From assembly GCA_965230205.1 (NCBI GenBank), contig OZ245996.1, forward strand, positions 2,480,001 to 2,544,000: a DNA stretch of 64,000 bases. The letters run 5' to 3'. Below the pieces are notes generated by a model that saw nothing but the letters and a program-made list of their open reading frames with translations, was not told the origin of the DNA and made no database searches. The translations under genes were made by a program, and so were the position numbers. Below, piece by piece: positions 1 through 7,919 of this stretch. This DNA is from CANLBN01 sp965230205. GTDB lineage: Bacteria > Pseudomonadota > Gammaproteobacteria > Pseudomonadales > Cellvibrionaceae. Each line of letters starts with the position of its first letter. The first letter of the stretch is position 1.

Positions 1-269
1 ATCGGGGACAAAATGTTGCCAATGCTGGTTTCTTAAGTTTCAACAATAGTGGTCAACTACAAAATGTCACCTTGTCATCCGGTCATTATGCGCCGGGCCC
101 AGACAGCGGTGTTGCATTGGCAATGTGGGCAGATCAAACAGGCGCCTTCGACTCAAGCTCGGTCCCCATTATGATGCCCGGTAGAGGGCATCATGCCCCA
201 TCAACCCAGGTTGATGTCAGTCGTGAGCGACGGGTTTCTGCTGTAAATCGCTGGGCGCAAAACCATTAA
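1..269 (+). CDS. C-terminal fragment of an unknown protein (5' end outside window)
   Basis: The frame starting at base 3 is open from the window edge to a TAA at 267-269, so this is the last ~88 codons of a longer gene. The visible protein contains LSSGHYAPGP preceded by a short glycine/asparagine-rich strand pattern. That SGHY-x-P arrangement resembles a motif in plant IQM calmodulin-binding proteins and in some bacterial effector-like proteins; this is a memory-based resemblance only. The tail (MMPGRGHHAP, then a basic end) gives no family. Its position just upstream of two protease-like genes in a T6SS island makes a secreted-effector role possible, but the missing N-terminus prevents a real assignment. 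Confidence 0.6.
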   Translation, partial: RGQNVANAGFLSFNNSGQLQNVTLSSGHYAPGPDSGVALAMWADQTGAFDSSSVPIMMPGRGHHAPSTQVDVSRERRVSAVNRWAQNH

Positions 270-360
270 ATGTAACGTCGATAAATACACAAGAGAATAG
301 CCGCGTGAACAGGCTTTTATAAACTACAGTGTATTTATCATTATTCTTGGGAGATTACCG

Positions 361-1422
361 ATGGCTTTTTTTGTTGATAAATTTAAAAAACGCCCTACTG
401 ATCAATATATGATGTCGCCCTTAACCAGGACGCAGAATTTTTTTAATAATTCTTACGAATTGGCCAAGTTAGCCCAGGACAGTAAAAAAAATCCCTTTGT
501 GAAACCGGTCTTTACCGATAATGAACAGCGTTCAAGCTTTGCTAATACTTTGGCGGAAGAAAAGTCTACGGTGCAAAGTGCTTTAAATAAAAATAAAAAA
601 GATAAGGAGGCTAAACGTAATCTTGCTGCCTTAACTTTCCTTGAACAACAAGTAAGTGCTAAAGGTGCGCAATATCAATTACCTGATCAGGATGATGCGG
701 TGGTATGGGTGCAAGGGCATGGGATGCCAGGTCGGCAGACCTTAACCAGTGATCCTTACGTGATGACTAAAACTGAAGCAACGAACCCAGGTTGGCGTGA
801 AATTACTAAGGGTGATTACTGGCGAAATAAAGATATAGGGTTACAGTTGCAATCCCAACAAGGGCAAATCATGGAACATGCTGATGTAGCAAGAACGGCA
901 CGGAAGCTACGTAAAATGGGCGTTAAACCGAGTATGGATATTCGTGCAAACTCCTGTCACAGCGCCACTCAAAATCGAGTGTTTGGTCTCTCTGCGCAGG
1001 ATGTGAAACAAAGATTTAAAAAACATGAACTCATTAGCCAGACAGGCGACTGGTCGGAAACCTTTGCTGGCGGCTTGCAGTTTCAACTGAATATTCAACA
1101 GCACACGTCCGAATATGGTGTGAAGGGTTACATCGGGCCCACGACGCAGTCGCCTGCGAAAGTAATTGATCGCAATTTGAAAAGAGTTAAAAATCCAGAG
1201 TTAGCGGTGAGTATTGCAACTACCAATGACTATAACAAAAATAACTATTCTCGATTATATATTCCCAAAAACGAAGCAATGAGATCACAGCCATCAAGGC
1301 TTGGCAATATTTTTTCGACAACTTCAGTATTGCCTGATAACTCTTTGTTTCAAACTTCTATCAGTCAGGGCTTGGTTACTAATGTCACTTCCAAGCCAGG
1401 TAATAAGGGCAGAAAAAACTAA
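361..1422 (+). CDS. Metacaspase-like (clan CD) cysteine peptidase homologue, paralogue 1
   Basis: 353 aa, no signal peptide or membrane segment. ATG follows a GGGAG ribosome site. A hydrophobic strand ends in WVQGHG (His120) and a second strand ends in IRANSCHSAT (Cys199). This His-Gly plus S-C-H-S layout is that of clan CD peptidases and is very close to the metacaspase DxCHSG signature, with Asn replacing the usual Asp. The stretch between His and Cys is about 79 residues, longer than in the paralogue downstream, because of an insertion around residues 130-165. N-terminal QYMMSP and C-terminal GDWxxTFAG and GYxGPT blocks are shared with the next gene. Activity and substrate are unknown. Location in a T6SS island suggests a secreted effector; a self-processing or housekeeping role is not excluded. 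Confidence 0.75.
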   Translation: MAFFVDKFKKRPTDQYMMSPLTRTQNFFNNSYELAKLAQDSKKNPFVKPVFTDNEQRSSFANTLAEEKSTVQSALNKNKKDKEAKRNLAALTFLEQQVSAKGAQYQLPDQDDAVVWVQGHGMPGRQTLTSDPYVMTKTEATNPGWREITKGDYWRNKDIGLQLQSQQGQIMEHADVARTARKLRKMGVKPSMDIRANSCHSATQNRVFGLSAQDVKQRFKKHELISQTGDWSETFAGGLQFQLNIQQHTSEYGVKGYIGPTTQSPAKVIDRNLKRVKNPELAVSIATTNDYNKNNYSRLYIPKNEAMRSQPSRLGNIFSTTSVLPDNSLFQTSISQGLVTNVTSKPGNKGRKN

Positions 1423-1497
1423 GAAAGAGATTAATACTGTCACCCTCGGCTATCCGTCGAGTATTGATACAGTAACTGAAAAGCAGGGGGATATACA

Positions 1498-2445
1498 ATG
1501 TCAGATGGAAATATTGGCAGAAAATCAGTTGATACTTTTCCCATCAGCGCCTCGGAACTACGTGGCCAAAAGGAAAAATTGACTCATATGCCACCTCCGC
1601 GGCCACCCAAAAAATTTGAAGCGCGTCTTAACCAGACTTTGGTGGATGCCAAGCAGCGTTTAAAACCTCTTGCGAAAGAGCAGCGCTATATGGTGTCTCC
1701 TCATGCTTTAAATGTGGGTAATTTTTTTGAGAATGCACGAGGTATGGGCAAACAGGCGATTGCTGGTGACCATAATATAGTAAAGCCTGTGTTTAAAAGT
1801 ACCTTGCAGCGCTTAAAATTTAATAAGCTTGCTAAAAGCAAGTTATCCGACTTCACTGTCGATTCGCCGGATCATCAAGTTGTTAGCCAGTTGATACAGT
1901 GGTCTGATAAAGGCACTGCCATGATGGACTTTTCCGAGCTTAATGCAATGCGTTCACAGCCCATTGTTTATGTTCAGGGGCATGGTAGTGCGGGTTCAAC
2001 ATCAATTACATCAGATTCTGAAAACTTAAAGCCCGCAACAGCCACTGATGTTGCTGAACAGCTAGTTAAAATGAAACTGCCGCGCCATAGTGAGATTCGA
2101 GCGAATTCATGTCACAGTGGTACCCAGCATATTATTGATGAAAACACCCCTTTTCTTAACAAAATTCATCAGGAACAAAGTGTTGATATTAATTACGCTG
2201 GCGATTGGAACAAAACCTTTGCGGGTGCTTTACAAGATAAACTCAGCGGTATGGGGCAACGCAATCGTGTAGCTGGTTATATGGGGCCAACCTATCAACA
2301 ACCTCTCTCGGTCAATGTATTGGGAGTCGGAGGCATGCTGAATAGAACGCAAACGCAAGAGATCAGTGGATCCTACGGTACAACTTATTACAAACGTAGA
2401 GATATGCGCCGCTATGGCCCGACTCCTATGCTATCAAAAAAATAA
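1498..2445 (+). CDS. Metacaspase-like (clan CD) cysteine peptidase homologue, paralogue 2
   Basis: 315 aa, ATG after a GGGGG-type ribosome site 75 bp downstream of paralogue 1, so probably co-transcribed. VYVQGHGSAG gives His162 and IRANSCHSGT gives Cys205. The 43-residue spacing is close to that of caspases and metacaspases. Between them an amphipathic helix (ATDVAEQLVKMK) precedes the catalytic-Cys strand, as in the clan CD fold. It shares with paralogue 1 the RYMVSP start, the VKPVF block, GDWNKTFAG and GYMGPT, showing an old tandem duplication. N-terminal ~65 residues are proline/lysine rich and look like a flexible leader. The gene ends facing the methyltransferase fusion gene. Confidence 0.75.
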   Translation: MSDGNIGRKSVDTFPISASELRGQKEKLTHMPPPRPPKKFEARLNQTLVDAKQRLKPLAKEQRYMVSPHALNVGNFFENARGMGKQAIAGDHNIVKPVFKSTLQRLKFNKLAKSKLSDFTVDSPDHQVVSQLIQWSDKGTAMMDFSELNAMRSQPIVYVQGHGSAGSTSITSDSENLKPATATDVAEQLVKMKLPRHSEIRANSCHSGTQHIIDENTPFLNKIHQEQSVDINYAGDWNKTFAGALQDKLSGMGQRNRVAGYMGPTYQQPLSVNVLGVGGMLNRTQTQEISGSYGTTYYKRRDMRRYGPTPMLSKK

Positions 2446-2528
2446 TAGGAAAAATAAAAAATCTATCATTTATATTTTCTTTTTATTTAGTGACGTAAAG
2501 TGTAGTCAGTGGAGCAGAAATTTGTCAG

Positions 2529-4880
2529 TCATTGATATGAGTCTTGGTCAATCTCAATAGGTGATTGAATCTCTTGTAATAATTGTGTGAGTTTATCAAC
2601 ATACTGTTGTTCTGTTGCTGTACTATCCGGCTGATAAAATAATTTAATAAAAAATTCAAAATCTTCATAGGGTGGCTTTGCAAATATCATTAATTGATTA
2701 AAATCTATCTTATCCAAAGCATTTTTGGAACGGGTATTGTCTTTATAAGCAGAGGTATAAATTTCTTTTATGCCGTTTGATTTTGCTAGTTCGAAAGCTA
2801 ATAGAGCAGACTCCTGACCAAATCCCATACCTTGGTAATCAGTACCTATCCAAAAATGAAAATAGGCTTTATCACTAGCGCACCGTAAACCCACACTACC
2901 GATAAAACCGTGAGCTGGATGAATAATCGCATAAATCATAAAGTTTGTTTGCTTTCTTTTATCGAGAATCCATTCTTTGACTTCATCTGTCGTATTAAAT
3001 GCAGGTAAACATGTGAGTGCAGCAATATTAATGTCGCGGTACTGGTAAAAAAAGGCATGGGCATGATGAGTGCCCAAGGCTTGCAGTTTCAGGTAATTGT
3101 TAGGTGTTGTATAACTATGGTGTGGCCATTGTAATTGTTGCCATTCACGCAATATGGTTTGAATATGTACTTTTAAGGCACGTGTTGCATTATGTGTGTT
3201 ATCCGTATCAGATTTATGTTGTTCTTCCAATTCTTCTGCGTATTGAGTTAGTTTAAGTGCGTATTCTAATTCTCCTATTTCATAGTAACAGAGGGCAAGA
3301 TTATGAATCGCTTGTGTACTCACTCCATAAATAGACTGATGGGTATGGAGTGCATCAATGGCCAATGGCCAATGACTAATATTAATTGCTGCTATGGCAA
3401 TATCAAAGCAGATATCTTGCCCATTACCAGTGGGGTAATAAGCCTGCCACACTTCAGTGAGTGCATTAGATAAATTTAAGCGTTGCTGGTTATCAAATGC
3501 TAATGCGGAATCACTCAATATCGGTAAAAACAACTCAACAATCTTAGCGTCATAATGGCTTAGTTTAATAAATGCGAGCATCTGCTCAATATTAAGCGTG
3601 TGCGCAATAGGTGTAATAGATTGTATAACACTGTTGGCATCCTCTGGGGAATAGTGATAGATGTGATTTTGAATATGGTGAGCACACTTTTGTAAACTTG
3701 TTGTTTCGCTACCTATTAAAGCCGCACAATGAATTAAGCCATTGCTACGAGGACGGTGACACCAGGAATAGCCACCTAATTGATGAATATAAGTATTCAA
3801 TGCATGATAATTAACAGGCAAGCTAGCTGGGTTGTTTTCATCGATATAAGGTAGTGCTTGTTCTCTGACTTCCTGCTCTAGAAAAATGCCTTTATCTGAA
3901 GATAGCAATAACAGTTGCTCACTTTTTTCTGTAAGTCTATCAATGATTGTCAATGCTGCTGTAGGCAGTAGTAAATGTGTATGATCTAATAAGTCGCGAT
4001 AATAAAGCGCCAAGCGCTGTTGTTTTTCGTTGAGCCATTGAGGTTTATCAATAGGGTCCCAGTCATATTGATGACGAGGCAATTCATGTTGTTCTTCAAG
4101 AATAGCATTTTGAATCAATTCAATTTCGTCGATATTGGGTGCTTTAACGTGGCCATCTTTGCTATCACTGTTTTCACGGTTAGTATCGACATTCTCTTGC
4201 TCAAAATTCCAACGCTCTTCTGCCAGCGCATATAGGCTTTGCAAACGAGATAGCTTTTTAATACGAGTATCATGTAATTGACCAAAACGAATATAGAATA
4301 AATCCTGTTTTAACCGACTAAATAAATTATTACTGATGACCACGACGGGTGTATCAAAGTGAGTAATACATGCTTCTTTGATCATGGTTGTTAGCGGACC
4401 TTCGTTGCTTATATTGCCGCAAATTCCATCCACTATACCTGCTTTAATATATGCCTCCATTTTTGGATGGCCCAGACAAAATTCAAGGTTATGAAGGTTG
4501 TCGTCATGAAGTAAATACTGATAACTAAATTCAGTAGTGTTGTTATCGATAAAGCCGTTTTCGGATAGTTTTTTTTCTAACAGGTGTAGCATCATAAAAC
4601 TAAACTGACCATCACCTGCACCTAATTCAATAATGCGAAAAGTCTTACTCATATATTTATTTGCCAATTCCATCCAGTAACTGATAATAATATCGGCATA
4701 GGCTTCTGCCATTGAGTAGTCATTTGCGACAGTAGCTAGTGTTACATTATTCGCCTCTTCTGACCAAAAATCAGCAGTACTAAAACGTTGAAACTGTGCC
4801 GTATTATCATTTGATAGGATAGGAGGGGGCTCTTGCGCGCTAATGTTTCGCTTGTTTTTTTCTGGATAAACTAAACTCAT
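2529..4880 (-). CDS. Methyltransferase-TPR-GNAT fusion protein
   Basis: 783 aa cytoplasmic protein. Residues ~60-230 carry a SAM-binding pattern with RIIELGAGDGQFSF, as in class I (MidA/DUF185-like) methyltransferases. Residues ~340-560 are helical with a recognisable TPR-like stretch (HNLALCYYEIGELEYALKL). Residues ~600-745 are a GNAT acetyltransferase domain of RimJ/RimL type, with FHFWIGTDYQGMGFGQESALL as the acetyl-CoA loop region and a Tyr-Lys-Asp-Asn-Arg-S-A-L end. A strong GGAAAG ribosome site precedes the ATG, and a sigma-54 element lies ~70-90 bp upstream. The combination is unusual; substrates unknown. It could modify a secreted protein, a peptide or a neighbour's product. Confidence 0.7.
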   Translation of the reverse strand: MSLVYPEKNKRNISAQEPPPILSNDNTAQFQRFSTADFWSEEANNVTLATVANDYSMAEAYADIIISYWMELANKYMSKTFRIIELGAGDGQFSFMMLHLLEKKLSENGFIDNNTTEFSYQYLLHDDNLHNLEFCLGHPKMEAYIKAGIVDGICGNISNEGPLTTMIKEACITHFDTPVVVISNNLFSRLKQDLFYIRFGQLHDTRIKKLSRLQSLYALAEERWNFEQENVDTNRENSDSKDGHVKAPNIDEIELIQNAILEEQHELPRHQYDWDPIDKPQWLNEKQQRLALYYRDLLDHTHLLLPTAALTIIDRLTEKSEQLLLLSSDKGIFLEQEVREQALPYIDENNPASLPVNYHALNTYIHQLGGYSWCHRPRSNGLIHCAALIGSETTSLQKCAHHIQNHIYHYSPEDANSVIQSITPIAHTLNIEQMLAFIKLSHYDAKIVELFLPILSDSALAFDNQQRLNLSNALTEVWQAYYPTGNGQDICFDIAIAAINISHWPLAIDALHTHQSIYGVSTQAIHNLALCYYEIGELEYALKLTQYAEELEEQHKSDTDNTHNATRALKVHIQTILREWQQLQWPHHSYTTPNNYLKLQALGTHHAHAFFYQYRDINIAALTCLPAFNTTDEVKEWILDKRKQTNFMIYAIIHPAHGFIGSVGLRCASDKAYFHFWIGTDYQGMGFGQESALLAFELAKSNGIKEIYTSAYKDNTRSKNALDKIDFNQLMIFAKPPYEDFEFFIKLFYQPDSTATEQQYVDKLTQLLQEIQSPIEIDQDSYQ

Positions 4881-4950
4881 AAATCTTTCCTTTATATAAC
4901 AATAAAGTGATTAGGTCTTTATACACTGTTAATAATTTATCTGTAGTATG

Positions 4951-4967
4951 AGCAAGCAATATGCCAA
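4951..4967 (-). promoter_or_regulatory. Sigma-54 -24/-12 promoter for the methyltransferase-TPR-GNAT gene
   Basis: Read on the minus strand the bases are TTGGCATATTGCTTGCT: GG (4965-4964) and GC (4953-4952) have the exact 12-bp offset of the RpoN consensus, and the flanking bases agree at nearly every position. The predicted start point is near 4940, giving a ~60 nt leader to the ATG at 4880. Confidence 0.7.
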
Positions 4968-5019
4968 GTGGATTTGGCATTAAATCAGTTATTTGTTCAA
5001 TGTTTTAAGGAAGAAAACA

Positions 5020-5142
5020 ATGTTTATACCGTATCAAAATAGTGAGCGAACGCCTTTGACCCATAATCGGTGGGGAGGTTTTAACCCGGTTTATCTTGTT
5101 AATAAACTTAATTCGCCCATATACGTTTATTTATCGAAATAA
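5020..5142 (+). CDS. Small ORF, 40 aa, function unknown
   Basis: ATG preceded by AAGGAAG at a good distance, ending with TAA. The product begins MFIPYQNSERTP and is rich in Asn, Tyr and Pro, with no membrane segment. It stands alone on the plus strand between the leftward fusion gene and the next small gene, about 80 bp from it. The only support for coding is the ribosome site and the clean frame; it could be a leader or spurious. Confidence 0.4.
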   Translation: MFIPYQNSERTPLTHNRWGGFNPVYLVNKLNSPIYVYLSK

Positions 5143-5220
5143 ATGCTGGTACTAATTTTGCTGAATGGTTTGTCTGACGTGGCTCATAAACCAACTATAA
5201 AAATATTGATGGGGTGATTT

Positions 5221-5619
5221 GTGGCAGATCCAGGTAATAGTGGTAGTTTTGCTAAAGGCAGCAGTGACCCTTCTGCGACAAAAACTCATCCTTCTCCTAA
5301 GGATGCCAAACCAGCATTCGAAGCCGTTGACTGGAGAAGCAGTACTAAAGCCAATGCATCGAGCTTTACAGCCCTCGCGATGAAAGGGGGACGCTCGCCA
5401 ACAGATCCAGAAGAATCGGCAGGTCAAGTGTCAGGCCAAGTGAATGCTTTGTCAGGGGCAATTAATGTGCAGCAGACACGCTGGCGTTCAGGCAGTATTA
5501 CAGAAGTACATTACCATGTAGATAACCCTAAAAAAGGCTCTGTCAGGCATAAAGATAGTAATGGTCAGACCTTTCAGTTGAAAGGTAGTCGAGATGCCTT
5601 TGTGGGTAAATTTAAATAG
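5221..5619 (+). CDS. Hypothetical protein, 132 aa, T6SS island
   Basis: GTG start after a GGGGTG ribosome-like site. The N-terminal half is polar and low in hydrophobics (Ser, Lys, Pro, Gly), with no signal peptide. The C-terminal part (EVHYHVDNPKKGSV, then FQLKGSRDAFVGKF) looks like a small beta-rich domain. I do not recognise the family. It lies between two leftward units in the island; a cargo, chaperone or immunity role is possible but not shown by sequence. It converges with the Cache-channel gene 30 bp downstream. Confidence 0.6.
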   Translation: MADPGNSGSFAKGSSDPSATKTHPSPKDAKPAFEAVDWRSSTKANASSFTALAMKGGRSPTDPEESAGQVSGQVNALSGAINVQQTRWRSGSITEVHYHVDNPKKGSVRHKDSNGQTFQLKGSRDAFVGKFK

Positions 5620-5649
5620 TTATTTAACATTAGGGAACTCTGATTAATC

Positions 5650-7908
5650 TTAAAAATATACCCACACAGTACTGATAAACAGCCCACCAGTTAGCAATGG
5701 CCAATAGAGTAAGCTTGGTATGATATTGTCATGAAAGTCGATAATAAAAATCTTAATCTTTGAGGAAAATAAGACAGAATTGGCTGTGATTAAAAGAATA
5801 AGAATGTAGGTGATTAAGTAAAAGTACTCTAAATAAACGATGGAATTGGCTTCTAGCTCTCCTCGCATTTGCACATGGGCTATCAGTGCAACAAAAAATA
5901 GGGCAGAGCAAGACGCAACAACAGTTGATACATTAAAACCCATCACATCCTTTTTATTGCTCTGTTTAGAGACTGTAAGCACAATAATATAGAGCATCAA
6001 TAAAACAACAAAAAGAGGGAATAAATGTGCAATAAATGGATTGATAAAGTTACGATTCAGTTCGATATTGAAATAGAGCTCGGGTACTGATACCCCGTTT
6101 TTATGGGCAGATTGACCAAAGTTAGTATTGTAAGTGTTATAGCGAATATCAAAAAAAGAGCGAAACAGGTTCCAGCCAGAGAGCACAAAGTCATGTTCAA
6201 TGCCAGGTAAAGATAAAGTGTTTAAGTTTTGATAGGCAGTAAAATCTGGCACTAACACAATATTTTCTGTAATACTTTCATGCCATAGCCGTACCCATAC
6301 GGATTGTCTATCCAGAGGGAAGCGTGTCGGTTCAAACTGTTCCCGCAACGTAGTTTCGAAGTACCAGCCTTTTATCACTTCCCCATTAGTTTTTGTTTCG
6401 TATACAGGCTTGATAGTAGTCGATATAGCTTCAGGGAATATCGTGCCTTCGGTTAGCCCTGTAATATCTCGTGTTTCGGGGTAACGATGCCAAATATAAC
6501 CTGTGAGATACACATTGGTTGCACTGATAAATTCAACAGATTGTACAAACAAACCGACAGGTATATATCGCGGTGTGGGCTTGTGGGTGGAAATAGAATG
6601 TAGCGCATACTCTTTTTCAAAATTTTTTAATATTGCTCTATTGGAAATAATAAGCGTGTCATTTTTACTTTGTTCTATTGCACCATATTCCCAATAGCAA
6701 AGACCAACGGTGCCTAGGAAAAATATGCAAGAATAAACAAAAGAATCGATCGTCAGCTTGTTTTCTGACGTACGTTTTCTTCGCAAACGATAAAAAGTGT
6801 ATGCAGCCAATAGTAGAATGACGATTAGTAATACCCATGTTTCTTTATCTTCATTGGTGATTATTTCAAAATCCTGCGGGTTTGCAGAGCTAGTACTATC
6901 GCCTAAAAGGCTACTTGTACTTTTAGTATGGGAAAAATGTCTATCGCTAACAACTGTCAGTAATGTCCAATTAGTATTACCAATAGGGTAGCTATTTAAC
7001 CACGCACTATCCCCGGTAAGTTCGTTAAGTCCTTTAGCTTTCTTCCTGAAATTTTTTATGTAATCTTCACTGAGAGGTGTATTGATATTGTCTATAATTG
7101 ATTGAATGCTGTTTAAACTATGATAAATAACCTGATTGCTCTCATTAACAATCAGCATATAGTTATTGTCACGAATATTAAATGTTGCCATCGTCTTATG
7201 TAGCCAATCTAAACTTATATCAACATAAGCCAGGCCTAACGTTTCTTCTTGCTCGTCAAGAATAGGGCTAGCGTATCTTAAAGTGTAGTTTGACATAACA
7301 ACATCATGTAAAGGCTGCATCCAAGTGTTGGGTACTTGTTTGGCAGTTGTATACCAGTATTCATTACTATCAATACGGCTTGTCGTGTCCAGAACCTCAG
7401 GAGTTGCAGTAGAGCCAGGGTGACGAAGGTAATCGTAGTAACGGTCAATGAAATCTATTCTAGCGGTATTCGTATGTGAGTTAGAGCTGATAAATGGTGA
7501 GTAGAGGCGGCGATTAAGGTGGTATTTAAACGCATCGTAAGCGACTCCAATTTTTGTGAAATCACGGTTGCTAAAATATAAACGCTTGAGTGTATCGCTG
7601 ACATCACATTGTTGAGGTAAACCATCGTCGGCAATACGGTTATGGCATTTTTCCATGGTATTTGACGAAAGTTGATTAGCGGTTTTTTTTGCGAGGTTTG
7701 ATGCATTAGTCAGCTTTTGAGCCATTTGCTGGGCAAAGGCTCGTGTATTTTGTTGTGCCCATTGTCTGGATGCTGATTTTGCATCATAGATTTTAGTTAA
7801 TGTGATAAAGCCTTGTATAAGCAGAAAGGCAGTCGTTACTATGACGATTAAAAGGCATATTTTAAGGGTGCCTTTATTTTCTTTGGCAGCATTATTTTGT
7901 ATTAGCAT
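5650..7908 (-). CDS. Cache-sensor pentameric ligand-gated ion channel (pLGIC) subunit
   Basis: 752 aa inner-membrane protein. Residues ~17-38 are a signal-anchor helix. Residues ~40-350 form a periplasmic Cache/PDC-like sensor (YWYTTAK, SPILDEQ, LGLAYVDISL). Two helices (~357-374, ~388-410) cross in and out. Residues ~411-620 match a pLGIC extracellular domain: IPVGLFVQSVEFI (strand 1), the YIWHRY segment (strand 2), and FPLDRQ at 530-535, the conserved Pro-loop core without flanking cysteines, as in bacterial channels. Four C-terminal helices follow (M1 ~621-646, M2 ~656-680, M3 ~689-714, M4 ~731-752), M1 starting after LNRN. The topology puts both sensor domains in the periplasm. It starts 11 bp after the binding-protein gene, so one operon. 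Ligand and ion unknown. Confidence 0.75.
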   Translation of the reverse strand: MLIQNNAAKENKGTLKICLLIVIVTTAFLLIQGFITLTKIYDAKSASRQWAQQNTRAFAQQMAQKLTNASNLAKKTANQLSSNTMEKCHNRIADDGLPQQCDVSDTLKRLYFSNRDFTKIGVAYDAFKYHLNRRLYSPFISSNSHTNTARIDFIDRYYDYLRHPGSTATPEVLDTTSRIDSNEYWYTTAKQVPNTWMQPLHDVVMSNYTLRYASPILDEQEETLGLAYVDISLDWLHKTMATFNIRDNNYMLIVNESNQVIYHSLNSIQSIIDNINTPLSEDYIKNFRKKAKGLNELTGDSAWLNSYPIGNTNWTLLTVVSDRHFSHTKSTSSLLGDSTSSANPQDFEIITNEDKETWVLLIVILLLAAYTFYRLRRKRTSENKLTIDSFVYSCIFFLGTVGLCYWEYGAIEQSKNDTLIISNRAILKNFEKEYALHSISTHKPTPRYIPVGLFVQSVEFISATNVYLTGYIWHRYPETRDITGLTEGTIFPEAISTTIKPVYETKTNGEVIKGWYFETTLREQFEPTRFPLDRQSVWVRLWHESITENIVLVPDFTAYQNLNTLSLPGIEHDFVLSGWNLFRSFFDIRYNTYNTNFGQSAHKNGVSVPELYFNIELNRNFINPFIAHLFPLFVVLLMLYIIVLTVSKQSNKKDVMGFNVSTVVASCSALFFVALIAHVQMRGELEANSIVYLEYFYLITYILILLITANSVLFSSKIKIFIIDFHDNIIPSLLYWPLLTGGLFISTVWVYF

Positions 7909-7919
7909 AGAGTCTTCTG

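Noticed and set aside
1301..1582. 93-codon frame bridging the two metacaspase-like genes
   Set aside because: Different frame, overlapping both real genes, no ribosome site.
4973..4989. A second, rightward sigma-54-like element (TTTGGCATTAAATCAGTT)
   Set aside because: The -24 side is good but the -12 dinucleotide is GT instead of GC, so it was not listed as a promoter for the 5020 ORF.
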